Shown: positions 49,648-58,524 of the stretch, piece by piece
Layout of the letters: each line of letters begins with the position of its first letter
Numbering within the stretch: position 1 is the first letter of the stretch
Assembly: GCA_900473415.1 (NCBI GenBank)
Contig: UCLR01000010.1
Location: 125,732-189,731 of the forward strand
Origin: Hyphomicrobiales bacterium
GTDB taxonomy: Bacteria; Pseudomonadota; Alphaproteobacteria; Rhizobiales; Beijerinckiaceae
Reading direction: 5' to 3'
DNA length: 64,000 bases
Program-made: the position numbers and the translations under genes
Notes under the pieces: model-generated
Databases searched by the model: none
What the model saw: the letters and a program-made list of their open reading frames with translations, nothing else
Told to the model about the DNA's origin: nothing

Positions 49648-51198
49648 TCACGGCTGGACCGTGATCGAGGGCGCCGGGGTAACCTTGCGATCCGAGTCCG
49701 GCGAGGCGCGGCGGACCTTCGTTCCCGGCGGCCGGGAGAGTGTTGCCGCAGCCTCGGCACGAGCGCGACGCGAGCCGGCCCGAAACTTCGGGCGGGCCTC
49801 GCCAGCCGGCAGTTCCACAACAGCGGTCGGCCCCACCAGCGCTTCGAGGTAGCGCCTCGTCCACCAGTCGATATCGGTGGCTGCGATCGTGGCGTAGAGT
49901 TTCTCGAAACGGCGGATGCGCTCCGTCCTCGGCATGGCGAGCGCGGTCCGAATCGCTTCCGCGACCTCATGGGTGTCGAACGGGTTGACGATCAGAGCGT
50001 CGTGAAGCTGTTGGGCCGCTCCCGCGAAGCGCGAAAGCACGAGCACGCCTGGATCGGCCGGATCCTGCGCCGCGACATATTCCTTGGCGACGAGGTTCAT
50101 GCCGTCGCGCATCGGGGTGACGAGTCCGACTTGCGCGCGGCGGTAGAAACCGGCCAGCGCGCTGCGCGAATAGGCCTTCTTGACGACGCGGATCGGCGTC
50201 CAGTCGAATTCGCCGAGCTGAGCGTTGAGCCGCCCGGCCACCTCGTCCGACAGACGGTCGAGCTCCGCATATTCGGGCACGTCGCTGCGCGATGGGGGGG
50301 CTATCTGCAGCAGGCCCACCCGGTCACGATGCTCGGGGTGCTCGCGCAGGAATTCGCCGAAAGCCTCCAGCCGCTGCACGATACCTTTCGAATAGTCGAG
50401 CCGGTCGACGCCGACGACGAGCTTGCGCTCGCCGAGGGATTCCCGCGTTGCTCGCAGCGGCGTCGGCGCCTGCCTGACGGATGCGGCCGCAAGCCGGCGG
50501 AACGCCTCGACGTCGATCCCGATCGGGAAGGTCTGCACGACCGTCGCGCGCGCGCCGAGCCGAACACGCTCCCCTTCCGCACGCGCCCCGCACATCGCCA
50601 CCAACCCGCCGATCAGGTTCCGGGCATCGATCTCCGTCTGCATCCCGACGAGATCGTAGGAGGCGATGGTGCGGATCAGCGTCGTGCTGAACGGCAGGGC
50701 GCCAAACACATCGGCCGAAGGCCAGGGGATGTGGTGGAAATAGCCGATCCGGTTGGTGATGCCGCGCCGGCGCAGCTCCGCCGCCAGTGGAATGAGGTGG
50801 TAGTCGTGTATCCAGATCACGTCGTCGGGCCGGATCAGCGCGGCCAGCGCCCGGGCGAAGCGCCGGTTGACGCCGAGATAGCCCATATAGTCGCCGCGCT
50901 GGAAGTCGGTGAGGCCGAGCCGATAGTGCATCAACGGCCAGAGTGCGCGGTTCGCGAAGCCGAGATAATAGCTCTGCCGCTCCGCCTCGGAGAGATCGGT
51001 CACGGCATAGGTCACGTTGCCACGCTGGACCTGTCGGACTTCCTGCGCCGCACCTTCGCTGACCGAGCCGCTCCAGCCGAACCAGAGACCGCCGCGTTGC
51101 TCGAGCGCCTCGCGCAGCGCCACCGCCAGCCCACCCGCCATGGCCTTCTCCTGGCGTTCGGGAATGGTGACGCGGTTCGAGACGACGACAAGACGCAT
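49648..51198 (-). CDS. otsA: Trehalose-6-phosphate synthase
   Basis: 516 residues (GT20). It makes trehalose-6-phosphate from UDP-glucose and glucose-6-phosphate. MRLVVVSNRV is the usual start, AMAGGLAVALRE is the UDP-glucose loop, IWIHDYHLIPLAAELRR and GVDRLDYSKGIVQRLEAF are catalytic, and DGMNLVAKEYVAAQ is the nucleotide-sugar site. A basic C-terminal tail of about 55 residues (RPKFRAGSRRARAE and after) extends beyond the usual end. Divergent from otsB. The start at 51198 is chosen by family alignment; an extension to 51402 is artefactual. Confidence 0.95.
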   Translation of the reverse strand: MRLVVVSNRVTIPERQEKAMAGGLAVALREALEQRGGLWFGWSGSVSEGAAQEVRQVQRGNVTYAVTDLSEAERQSYYLGFANRALWPLMHYRLGLTDFQRGDYMGYLGVNRRFARALAALIRPDDVIWIHDYHLIPLAAELRRRGITNRIGYFHHIPWPSADVFGALPFSTTLIRTIASYDLVGMQTEIDARNLIGGLVAMCGARAEGERVRLGARATVVQTFPIGIDVEAFRRLAAASVRQAPTPLRATRESLGERKLVVGVDRLDYSKGIVQRLEAFGEFLREHPEHRDRVGLLQIAPPSRSDVPEYAELDRLSDEVAGRLNAQLGEFDWTPIRVVKKAYSRSALAGFYRRAQVGLVTPMRDGMNLVAKEYVAAQDPADPGVLVLSRFAGAAQQLHDALIVNPFDTHEVAEAIRTALAMPRTERIRRFEKLYATIAATDIDWWTRRYLEALVGPTAVVELPAGEARPKFRAGSRRARAEAAATLSRPPGTKVRRASPDSDRKVTPAPSITVQP

Positions 51199-51478
51199 GA
51201 TTACGAATTCTCCAGGAGGGGCCGCCCGAATTTCGCCATGGGCGGCAGGAACAGAACGCCTGTGCAGGCGTAATGTTTCCGGAATGCGGGGCTGGCCGGA
51301 TGGCGAGGCGGCGGCAGCCCTGCGGTGAAATCGTGACTGGCAGTGTGCGGCGAACAGTCGATCGAGGCAACCCCAAGGACGACTTTTCGACCCAAACCGC
51401 ACCGTTCAGGAAAAACGAAAGGAATATCAGGGACGTCGGCCGTTCTTCTGCCGTCTTCCCTGTCCAAACAACGAAACC

Positions 51479-52282
51479 ATGACGAAGCTGATCGACCCGG
51501 AAACTATTCCTGAACCCCGCAGCGTCCATGCTACGGAGCAGGAGATTGCTCTGTTCCTGGACTTCGACGGAACGCTCGTCGAAATCGCGCCATCGCCCGA
51601 AGATGTTCGGCTCGACCGTCGCGTGGCACCGGCCCTCGAAGCGTTGCGCATCCAGCTCGGCGGCGCGCTCGCCCTGGTTTCCGGCCGGCCGATCGCCTTC
51701 CTCGACGAGGCGCTGGCACCGCACCGTTTCGACATCGCCGGCCTCCACGGGGCGCAGATCCGGGCCAACGGCGAAATCCGGTCCCAATCCGACACGCCCG
51801 AGAACATGCACGAGGCCCTGCGCGACCTCGTGCGCTTCGCCAACAGCCATGTCGGCATCATCGTCGAGGACAAGCGTATCTCGACCGCGCTGCACTGGCG
51901 GCTCGCGCCCGAATTGCAGGACGAGGCGCTGGATCTGATGCGGACGACGGCTGCGAAGCTCGGGCCGGGCGTGCGGCTGCAGGAGGGCAAGGCGGTCGCC
52001 GAGCTGGTGCCGGCCGGCGCCAGCAAGGGCAACGCCATCGCCTGGCTGATGGCGACCCCGACCTATGCCGGACGGCGCCCAGTCTTCATCGGCGACGACA
52101 TCACCGACGAGGACGGTTTCGAGGCGGTGAACGCCATGAGTGGCCTCTCGATCCGCATTGGCGGCGACCGACAGAGCCATGCCATGATGCGCATCGCTTC
52201 GCCCACCGCCTTGCGGCATATCCTCCTCGAAGGCGCCGAGAACGGCGGCCTGACTGCATCCAGCTTCGCCAAGAAAGACTAA
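51479..52282 (+). CDS. otsB: Trehalose-6-phosphate phosphatase
   Basis: A 267-residue HAD-family phosphatase. FLDFDGTLVEI near residue 28 gives the nucleophile Asp, and FIGDDITDEDGFEAVNAM is the distal acidic motif. It completes trehalose synthesis with the divergent otsA. It starts 280 bases from otsA, a gap long enough for two promoters. No strong ribosome site is visible before the ATG. The GH15 gene begins 21 bases after its stop. Confidence 0.94.
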   Translation: MTKLIDPETIPEPRSVHATEQEIALFLDFDGTLVEIAPSPEDVRLDRRVAPALEALRIQLGGALALVSGRPIAFLDEALAPHRFDIAGLHGAQIRANGEIRSQSDTPENMHEALRDLVRFANSHVGIIVEDKRISTALHWRLAPELQDEALDLMRTTAAKLGPGVRLQEGKAVAELVPAGASKGNAIAWLMATPTYAGRRPVFIGDDITDEDGFEAVNAMSGLSIRIGGDRQSHAMMRIASPTALRHILLEGAENGGLTASSFAKKD

Positions 52283-52303
52283 CGCCCAAGCCCAGGACGA
52301 ACC

Positions 52304-54145
52304 ATGACCGTAACCACCACGGCCGCGGGGCTCGACTCCGCCTCGCTCGACCTCGGCGTGATCGGCAACTGCTCGATCGCCGCACTCATCGACCGACGAG
52401 CACGCATCGTCTGGGGTTGTTTCCCGCGCTTCGACCGCGACCCGGTCTTCTGCTCGCTGATCGACAACTTCCCGGGCGACGGCGACAAGGAGCCGGAGAA
52501 AGGCTTCTTCGCCATCGAGCTCGTCGGCATGACGCGCTGCGAGCAGGGCTATCTCGACAACACTGCGATCCTCTCCTCGGTACTTTCCGACGATCAGGGC
52601 AACGCCATCGAGATCCTCGATTTCGCACCGCGCTTCGTGCGCTATGAGCGCTTCTTCCGGCCGCCGCAGCTCGTGCGGCGCGTCAGGCGCATCTCGGGCC
52701 GACCGCGCATCCGTGTGTTGGTGAAGCCCTGCCTCGGCATCGGCGAGGAGCCCGACGAGATCACCCGCGGTTCCAACCATGTCCGCTTCGTCGGCGCCGA
52801 TCAGACCATCCGCCTGACCACGAACGCGCCGGTCTCCTATGTCGTCGAGGGCACGCCCTTCGCCGTCGACCAAGTCTATTCCTTCTTCATCGGCTCGGAC
52901 GAGGCGTTGCGGGCCGAGATCGAGACCACATCGCGCGAGTTCCTCGACAAGACCACCGACTTCTGGCGCGACTGGGTGCGTTCGCTCTCGATCCCCTTCG
53001 AGTACCAACGCGAGGTGATCCGCGCTGCGATCACGCTGAAGCTCTGCGCCTTCGAGGAGACGGGCGCCATCGTCGCGGCGCTAACCACCTCGATTCCCGA
53101 GGCGCCCGGCACGCAGCGCAACTGGGACTACCGCTTCTGCTGGCTGCGCGACGCCTATTTCGTCGTGCATGCGCTGAACCGGCTCGGCACGACACGGACG
53201 ATGGAGGACTATCTCGGCTTCATCACCAACATCGTCGACACCTTCTCCGAGAGCGGCGCCGCGCATATGCCTCCGCTCTACCCGATCACGCGCGGCGGCA
53301 CGCTGACCGAGTTCGAGGCGCCGAATCTGTCAGGCTATCGGGGCCACCAGCCGGTGCGCTTCGGCAACGGCGCCGCGGTGCAGATCCAGAACGACGGCTA
53401 CGGCGCGGTCGTGATGGCGGCGACGCATTCCTTCTTCGACCGGCGCCTGATCCAACCCGGCAAGGACACGCTGTTCGGGCAGCTCGAACGAATGGGTGAG
53501 CTCGCCATCGGGGTCTTCGACAAGCCCGATGCCGGTCCCTGGGAGCTGCGCGAGAAGGAGGCGGTGCACTCCTTTTCGTCCGTGATGTGCTGGGCCGCCT
53601 GCGACCGGCTCGCCCGCATCGCCGGTACACTCGGACGAGCCGATCGCAAAGACTACTGGAAGAGCGAGGCCAAGCGGCTGAAGCAGGTCATCGGCGACCG
53701 CATCTGGAACCAGGAGAAGGGCCACTTCGTCTCGACCTACGACGGCGATGAGCTCGACGCGACGCTGCTGTTGCTCGCCGAGATCGGCTTCGTGAAGCCC
53801 GACGATGCCCGCTACATCGCCACCGTCGAGGCCATCGGCCGGGAGCTGAAGCGCGGCGATCTCCTCCTGCGCTACGCCACGCAGGACGATTTTGGCTACA
53901 TGCACACCGGCTTCCTGATCTGCGCCTTCTGGTATGTCGATGCGCTCTACGCCATCGGCCGGGTCGAGGAGGCGAAGGAGCTGTTCGACCGCATCCTGCA
54001 ACGGCGCAACAGCTTCGGCCTCCTCTCGGAAGACGCCGACCTCAAGACCGGCGAGCTCTGGGGGAATTTCCCCCAGACCTACTCGCACGTCGGGCTGATC
54101 AATTCAGCCATGCGGCTCAGCCGGAATTGGGAAGAGGCGTTCTAG
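52304..54145 (+). CDS. Glycoside hydrolase family 15 protein
   Basis: A 613-residue GH15 enzyme of the bacterial glucoamylase/trehalase type. After an N-terminal beta domain (about 1-230), the (alpha/alpha)6 barrel begins, with the acid region NWDYRFCWLRDAYFV (about 268-282) and the base region LKTGELWGNFPQTYSHVGLI near the C-terminus. Beside otsA-otsB it may hydrolyse trehalose or trim storage glucan. GH15 includes both activities, so I leave the substrate open. It is 21 bases after otsB in the same direction, probably in one operon. Confidence 0.92.
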   Translation: MTVTTTAAGLDSASLDLGVIGNCSIAALIDRRARIVWGCFPRFDRDPVFCSLIDNFPGDGDKEPEKGFFAIELVGMTRCEQGYLDNTAILSSVLSDDQGNAIEILDFAPRFVRYERFFRPPQLVRRVRRISGRPRIRVLVKPCLGIGEEPDEITRGSNHVRFVGADQTIRLTTNAPVSYVVEGTPFAVDQVYSFFIGSDEALRAEIETTSREFLDKTTDFWRDWVRSLSIPFEYQREVIRAAITLKLCAFEETGAIVAALTTSIPEAPGTQRNWDYRFCWLRDAYFVVHALNRLGTTRTMEDYLGFITNIVDTFSESGAAHMPPLYPITRGGTLTEFEAPNLSGYRGHQPVRFGNGAAVQIQNDGYGAVVMAATHSFFDRRLIQPGKDTLFGQLERMGELAIGVFDKPDAGPWELREKEAVHSFSSVMCWAACDRLARIAGTLGRADRKDYWKSEAKRLKQVIGDRIWNQEKGHFVSTYDGDELDATLLLLAEIGFVKPDDARYIATVEAIGRELKRGDLLLRYATQDDFGYMHTGFLICAFWYVDALYAIGRVEEAKELFDRILQRRNSFGLLSEDADLKTGELWGNFPQTYSHVGLINSAMRLSRNWEEAF

Positions 54146-54160
54146 AGAGGTCGGTCGACC

Positions 54161-55366
54161 TCACTCCATCAGCTTCGCCGCGCGCATGACCGAGAGCGCG
54201 AGGATCTGCGCCGCTGGGACGAGGCTCTCGACCTCGAGGAACTCGTCCGGCGTATGGGCCATGCCGCCGATGGGGCCGACGCTGCAGAGCGTCGGCGTGC
54301 CCTGCGCCGCGGTGAAACCTGAATCGGCGCAGCCCCCGGTAAACTCGGCGATGGTCGCGATGCCGAAGCCGGCAGCCGCCTCTCGATAGGTCTCAAACAG
54401 CTTCTGCGACTCGTCCGTCCCTTCGAGCGGCAGGAACTCGCCCTTGATGGTCAGCTTCGCGCCGGTGCCCTCGACGATCGGGGTCTCGATGATCTTGCGG
54501 ATGACCTCGACCATCTCGCCGCGCTGGGCGGCGGTGACGTAGCGCAGGTCGATCTCGCACCAGGCATGCGGCGCGACGGTATTGACCGTCTGGCCGCCAC
54601 CGATCAGCCCGACATTGACGGTAATGCCCTTCTCCAGATCAGTGAGGCCCTGCAGCTTCGGGATCTTGTGACCGAGATCGACGATCGCGGAAGCGCCCTT
54701 CTCGTAATTGGCGCCGGAATGGGCCGGCTTGCCGGTGAACTCGGCGCGCATGAAGACGCCGCCCTTGCGGCCACTGGTCACCGACTGCCGGTGATCCTTG
54801 GCGAAGTCGCTGCCGGCCGGCAGACGGCTCGGCTCCGCGTTGAAGACGCAGCGCGATTCGCGCGCCGCGGCCTCGATGACCGGACGCGAGGACGGCGAGC
54901 CGATCTCCTCATCGCTGGTCGTCAGCATCATCAGCGGCGCCGGGAGCCCGCCGCATTCGGCGAAGGCGGCAGCAACGAAGGCGGAGATCACGATCCCGCC
55001 CTTCATGTCGGCGACACCCGGCCCATAGGCGCGCGAGCCCTTGATAGTGAAGGGCCGGCGCGTCGGCTCGCCTTGCGGGAAGACTGTGTCGCGATGGCCG
55101 AGCAGCAGCACCGGGCGCTGGTCGTTGGCGGTCGGGTTCGGCAGCCGCGCCCTGACGGCATCGCCGTAACGGGAGTCCGGTACGATCTCTACATCGAGCC
55201 CATTGGCCTGATGGAAGCGCGCCACGACCTCGCCGGCCCGGTCCACGCCGGCCTTGTCATAGGAGCCGGAGTCGGTGTCGACGAGCTCGCGCAGCAGCGC
55301 GATCATGCCTTCCTTGCGGGTGGCCAACCAGTCGACGACGATCTGTTCTTCGGCGGTCAGGGACAC
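54161..55366 (-). CDS. M20 family metallopeptidase (carboxypeptidase G2-like)
   Basis: About 401 residues. A di-zinc hydrolase: LLLGHRDTVFP (first His), YGPGVADMKGG (bridging Asp), LTTSDEEIGSPSS (catalytic Glu pair) and GMAHTPDEFLEVE (last His). A dimerisation insert lies between residues about 190 and 300. The group removes C-terminal Glu or N-acyl groups. I use the GTG at 55366 (VSLTAEEQ) with AAGGAAG upstream; the frame continues 17 codons further. Last gene of the LysE-ChrA-ChrA-M20 unit, 29 bases after the second chrA gene. Confidence 0.9.
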   Translation of the reverse strand: MSLTAEEQIVVDWLATRKEGMIALLRELVDTDSGSYDKAGVDRAGEVVARFHQANGLDVEIVPDSRYGDAVRARLPNPTANDQRPVLLLGHRDTVFPQGEPTRRPFTIKGSRAYGPGVADMKGGIVISAFVAAAFAECGGLPAPLMMLTTSDEEIGSPSSRPVIEAAARESRCVFNAEPSRLPAGSDFAKDHRQSVTSGRKGGVFMRAEFTGKPAHSGANYEKGASAIVDLGHKIPKLQGLTDLEKGITVNVGLIGGGQTVNTVAPHAWCEIDLRYVTAAQRGEMVEVIRKIIETPIVEGTGAKLTIKGEFLPLEGTDESQKLFETYREAAAGFGIATIAEFTGGCADSGFTAAQGTPTLCSVGPIGGMAHTPDEFLEVESLVPAAQILALSVMRAAKLME

Positions 55367-55395
55367 GAGTTGAGCTTCCTTCTGAAAAACGGGCG

Positions 55396-55935
55396 TCAGG
55401 CGAGCCCGACTGACCACAAGGCGACATAGGCCACGGTGCCCAAGGCCATCGGCACGAGCGGGTTCACCTTGGAACGATAGGTCACGACCATCGTCGCCGC
55501 GGTGATAGCAAAGCCGACGAGACCGGCGTCGGCGGCGAGCGCGGCGACGATACCACTCGCCAGCATCAGCCCGAGCGCGATCGGCACCAGAGCGAGCGTC
55601 GTAACCTGCACCATGCGATTGCCGCTGAAGCGCTGCAGCCCGCGACTGCAGGCCAGCGCGAGCAGCGAAGAAGGCAGCATGAACGCCGCTGTCGCAACCA
55701 GAAGGCCCGGGGTGCCGGCGACGTGCCAGCCGAGGATGCTGGCGATCATGACGTTCGGGCCCGGCGCCGTCTGTGCGATGGCGAAGAGGCGCGCAAAGGT
55801 CGGTGCGTCCATCCAGGAGAGCACGTCGACCATCTGGCGATGAACCTCCGGCACCACGGCAGTGGCGCCGCCGATTGCCATCAGCGAGATGATGCCGAAG
55901 GTAACGAAGAGCTGCGCGAAGACGCCCCGTTCCAT
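55396..55935 (-). CDS. Chromate transporter, C-terminal-type half (ChrA)
   Basis: A 179-residue membrane protein with five to six helices. GGATAVVPEVHRQMVDV and AQTAPGPNVMIASILGWHV are the CHR-domain signature blocks. ChrA pumps chromate outward; in the short-chain type it is split into two single-domain proteins. The previous gene encodes the partner and they overlap at one base (TGATG). Both halves are needed in characterised pairs. Confidence 0.9.
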   Translation of the reverse strand: MERGVFAQLFVTFGIISLMAIGGATAVVPEVHRQMVDVLSWMDAPTFARLFAIAQTAPGPNVMIASILGWHVAGTPGLLVATAAFMLPSSLLALACSRGLQRFSGNRMVQVTTLALVPIALGLMLASGIVAALAADAGLVGFAITAATMVVTYRSKVNPLVPMALGTVAYVALWSVGLA

Positions 55936-56501
55936 CAGATTCGCCGCGCTCCCAGCGTGGCCGCGGCGAGGCTCAGCGGCACCAGCACCAGCAGCGCCGG
56001 CAGCATCGGCAGCCGCAGGATACCGACGGCGAGGAAGGCCGCTGCCGCCATGATCCAGGCCCAGCGCGCAAGGCCGGCGTGGCTCAGCAGCCGCGCGGCT
56101 GTGCCCAGGATGAGCCCTGCGGCGCTCGCCGCCGCCCCGGTCAGTGCAACCTGCGCCAGCGGGTGATTGGAAACCGCATCATAGAGATTGGCGATGGCGA
56201 CCAGCGAGAGCAACGGCATCGCCATCAGGGCGAAGACGCAGGTCAGGGCGCCGACAGCGCCGCGGAAGCGATCCCCCAGCATGACGGCGGCGTTGACGGT
56301 GTTGGCGCCGGGCAGGGCCTGGCAGATGCCCATCAGCTCGGCATAGCCGCGATCATCGAGCCAGTTGCGCTCCGCCACGATGATATGGCGGGCGACGGGG
56401 CCGACGCCGCCGAAGCCCATCATCCCGATCTTGAGGAAGCCGGTGAACAGGGCCGGCAGCGTCGGCCGGGCCGTGTCCGTCGCGGTTTCGAGCGTCGTCA
56501 T
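55935..56501 (-). CDS. Chromate transporter, N-terminal-type half (ChrA)
   Basis: A 188-residue CHR-domain membrane protein. GFLKIGMMGFGGVGPVARHI near residue 20 and ICQALPGANTVNAAVMLGDR (about 58-77) are signature blocks. Its start at 56501 (MTTLETATD) is chosen over the in-frame 56543 because the longer frame runs into lysE. It pairs with the downstream half to form the two-subunit chromate efflux carrier. It starts seven bases after the lysE stop. Confidence 0.9.
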   Translation of the reverse strand: MTTLETATDTARPTLPALFTGFLKIGMMGFGGVGPVARHIIVAERNWLDDRGYAELMGICQALPGANTVNAAVMLGDRFRGAVGALTCVFALMAMPLLSLVAIANLYDAVSNHPLAQVALTGAAASAAGLILGTAARLLSHAGLARWAWIMAAAAFLAVGILRLPMLPALLVLVPLSLAAATLGARRI

Positions 56502-56508
56502 CGGCGTC

Positions 56509-57141
56509 CTAGCGCCGCGCTTCCATCGCCATGCGCAGCGCAAAGCCTGCGAGCACGGTGCCCATCAGCCAGCGCTGCACCAGCGACCAGAAGGGTCGCG
56601 TCCGCAGGAAGAGCGCGATGCTGCCCGCGGCGGTCGCGATCAGCGCATTGACGCTGCCGCTGATGACGATCTGGACGAAGCCGAGCACGACGGACTGGGC
56701 CAGCACATGGCCAGCCGCCGGGTCGATGAACTGCGGCAGGAGCGCGAGATAAAACATCGCGATCTTGGGGTTCAGCAGGCTCGTCAGAAAGCCCATGGCG
56801 AAGAGCTTGCGCGGCCCGTCATGCGGCAGGTCGCGGACATGGAACGGAGAGCGACCGCCGGGCCGAACGGCCTGCCAGGCGAGCCAGAGCAGATAGGCCG
56901 CGCCGCCGAGACGCAGCGCATCATAGGCGTAAGGAACGGCGAAGAGCAGCGCCGTGATGCCGAAGGCGGCGCAGAACATGTAGACGAAGAAGCCGAGGAT
57001 CACGCCGCCGAGCGAGATCAACCCCGCCGCCCTGCCCTGCGCGATGGAACGCGAGATCAGGTAGATCATGTTCGGGCCGGGCGTGAGCACCATTCCCAGC
57101 GCGATCAGGGCGAAGGTGATCAGGTTCGTCGTATCGGGCAT
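56509..57141 (-). CDS. LysE family translocator (RhtB type)
   Basis: A 210-residue exporter with six hydrophobic segments. LTPGPNMIYLISRSIAQGRA at about residue 20 and FLTSLLNPKIAMFYLALLPQ near residue 125 are the LysE/RhtB signatures. These export amino acids such as homoserine, threonine or lysine. The start at 57141 (MPDTTNL) is set by the family; a longer frame to 57252 has no support. It heads a minus-strand unit with the two chrA genes and the M20 peptidase. Confidence 0.92.
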   Translation of the reverse strand: MPDTTNLITFALIALGMVLTPGPNMIYLISRSIAQGRAAGLISLGGVILGFFVYMFCAAFGITALLFAVPYAYDALRLGGAAYLLWLAWQAVRPGGRSPFHVRDLPHDGPRKLFAMGFLTSLLNPKIAMFYLALLPQFIDPAAGHVLAQSVVLGFVQIVISGSVNALIATAAGSIALFLRTRPFWSLVQRWLMGTVLAGFALRMAMEARR

Positions 57142-57287
57142 GGCGAAGACCTCCGGATTCGATCGCTTGGAACATGGATCGCGGCGCCCGACAATCGGCG
57201 CGACCGCAGGAACGGCCATGCAGCATCTCGATCGGGAGGAACCCTCGGGCATGCGGCCGGTTATCGCCTCCAGCCAGAGGGGACGAG

Positions 57288-57848
57288 ATGACGCTGTTCA
57301 GCCGGCTGCTCTACACGGTCATCGCCTTCGCGCTGCTCGCAGCCTCGATCATGCTGATCGGCGTCGCGGTGTGGCGCACGACCCATGGCTTCTGGACCGG
57401 GGACGGCGCTCTCGACACCATGCTGGACGCGATCGGCCTCGTGATCATCGCGGTCGCCGTGGCGGATGTCGGTAAGTTCCTGTTCGAGGAGGAGGTGATC
57501 GCCGACCGGGAGTTGCGCCGGCCCGCCGAGGCGCGCGGCTCGCTGACCAAGTTCATGACGATCATGATCGTGGCGCTCTCGCTGGAATCGCTCGTGCTGA
57601 TCGCCAAGACCTCGCGGGACAAGATGAGCGACCTCGCCTATCCGGGCCTGCTCATGCTGGTAGCCATCGCAGCCCTCGTCGGGCTCGGCCTGTTCCAGAA
57701 GCTCAGCCAGAACGCAACGGCGGCCGTGCCACCGGATCGAGAGGATGACGAGGAGGAGAAGGCGAAAATTGCGCCCGAAAAACGGCGCGAAAACGTACCT
57801 CGCAAGGCGCGCGGAACCCCTCTCCTGAAAGGAGAGAGGCAGGGGTGA
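57288..57848 (+). CDS. Hypothetical membrane protein, C-terminus within a palindromic repeat
   Basis: 186 residues. Four hydrophobic segments (about 5-30, 45-62, 90-108, 118-136), the second followed by the acidic KFLFEEEVIADREL. A charged tail EDDEEEKAKIAPEKRRENVP ends in RKARGTPLLKGERQG. The last 12 or so codons (from about 57812) are read from a palindromic repeat, so the natural protein may once have been shorter. I recognise no named family. The ATG at 57288 follows AGAGGGG. Divergent from lysE. Confidence 0.75.
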   Translation: MTLFSRLLYTVIAFALLAASIMLIGVAVWRTTHGFWTGDGALDTMLDAIGLVIIAVAVADVGKFLFEEEVIADRELRRPAEARGSLTKFMTIMIVALSLESLVLIAKTSRDKMSDLAYPGLLMLVAIAALVGLGLFQKLSQNATAAVPPDREDDEEEKAKIAPEKRRENVPRKARGTPLLKGERQG

Positions 57849-57967
57849 GGTGTAGGCCGTTGTACCAGTAAAGCTCGACCTCACCGCTGCGCAGCGACCA
57901 CCTCACGGCGGATCTCTAGACGGCCTGCCCCTCACCCCTACCGTCTCCCTCCGGGAGAGGGTTCCCC
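57812..57967. repeat. Palindromic repeat unit, family B
   Basis: Two inverted arms: the left (57812-57850) reads GGAACCCCTCTCC then GGAGAGAGGCAGGGGTGAGG. The right (57926-57967) is its approximate complement, CCTGCCCCTCACCCC to GAGAGGGTTCC. Each arm contains its own small hairpin (CTCTCC/GGAGAG and CTCCC/GGGAG). The middle has a further pair, GAGGT / ACCTC. This is a different family from the CGTCATCCCGG repeats. The stop codon of the membrane protein gene (57846-57848) is inside the left arm. Confidence 0.75.
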
Positions 57968-58002
57968 GCGCTATCCGAGCGCGACGATGACATGTCGGGC
58001 TC

Positions 58003-58509
58003 TCACCGCTGCTCGTCCACCAGGAACAAATCCGTGTCGTCCGGCTTGGCGCCGGCGGCGGTCAGCATGGCGTGGATCTGGCCGCGATGATGGGTCTGGT
58101 GGTTGAAGACATGCGCGATCGCGAAGGCGCGCGGCTTGCCTATCTCGCGGCCGGCAGCGCCCGAATACCAAATCAGCGTGCCGCACAGCCAGTCGCCATC
58201 CATGCTCTCGGCCCAGTCGAGGATCGTCTGATCGCGCTCGCGCCGGCGCTTCCGGAACGCCTCCCAGTCATCGACATAGATCGACGAGTCGCGACCACCG
58301 ACCGAGGGCTTCTCGCTGCCAGTCAGTCGGCTCAGCCAGACCTCGTCGGCCCAGAGGATGTGATTGAAGGTGCCGTGGATCGACTTGAAGAAGGCGCCGC
58401 GGTCGAGCCGGCGCTCTTCATCCGTCAGCCCGTCGGCGGCCGTCATCAGGCTCTCGTTCTGCCAGGCGTTGTAGCGGGCCATGGTCCGGACGAACGCGGG
58501 GTCGATCAC
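58003..58509 (-). CDS. DinB family protein
   Basis: A 168-residue four-helix-bundle protein. The three metal-binding His positions of the DinB/YfiT fold are in FNHILWADEV and HVFNHQTHHRGQIH. The group includes thiol-dependent metalloenzymes of unknown substrate. It starts 15 bases after the FAD oxidoreductase gene on the same strand, so probably co-transcribed. Confidence 0.9.
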   Translation of the reverse strand: MIDPAFVRTMARYNAWQNESLMTAADGLTDEERRLDRGAFFKSIHGTFNHILWADEVWLSRLTGSEKPSVGGRDSSIYVDDWEAFRKRRRERDQTILDWAESMDGDWLCGTLIWYSGAAGREIGKPRAFAIAHVFNHQTHHRGQIHAMLTAAGAKPDDTDLFLVDEQR

Positions 58510-58524
58510 GGCAGCCTCCGGGCT

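Noticed and set aside
51248..51272. Possible general-stress (EcfG) promoter before otsB: GGAAC-N16-CGTA
   Set aside because: Only the first half fits well, the second misses CGTT, and it lies about 200 bases from otsB. Trehalose genes are often EcfG-controlled, so it is worth a transcript-start map, but I do not call it.
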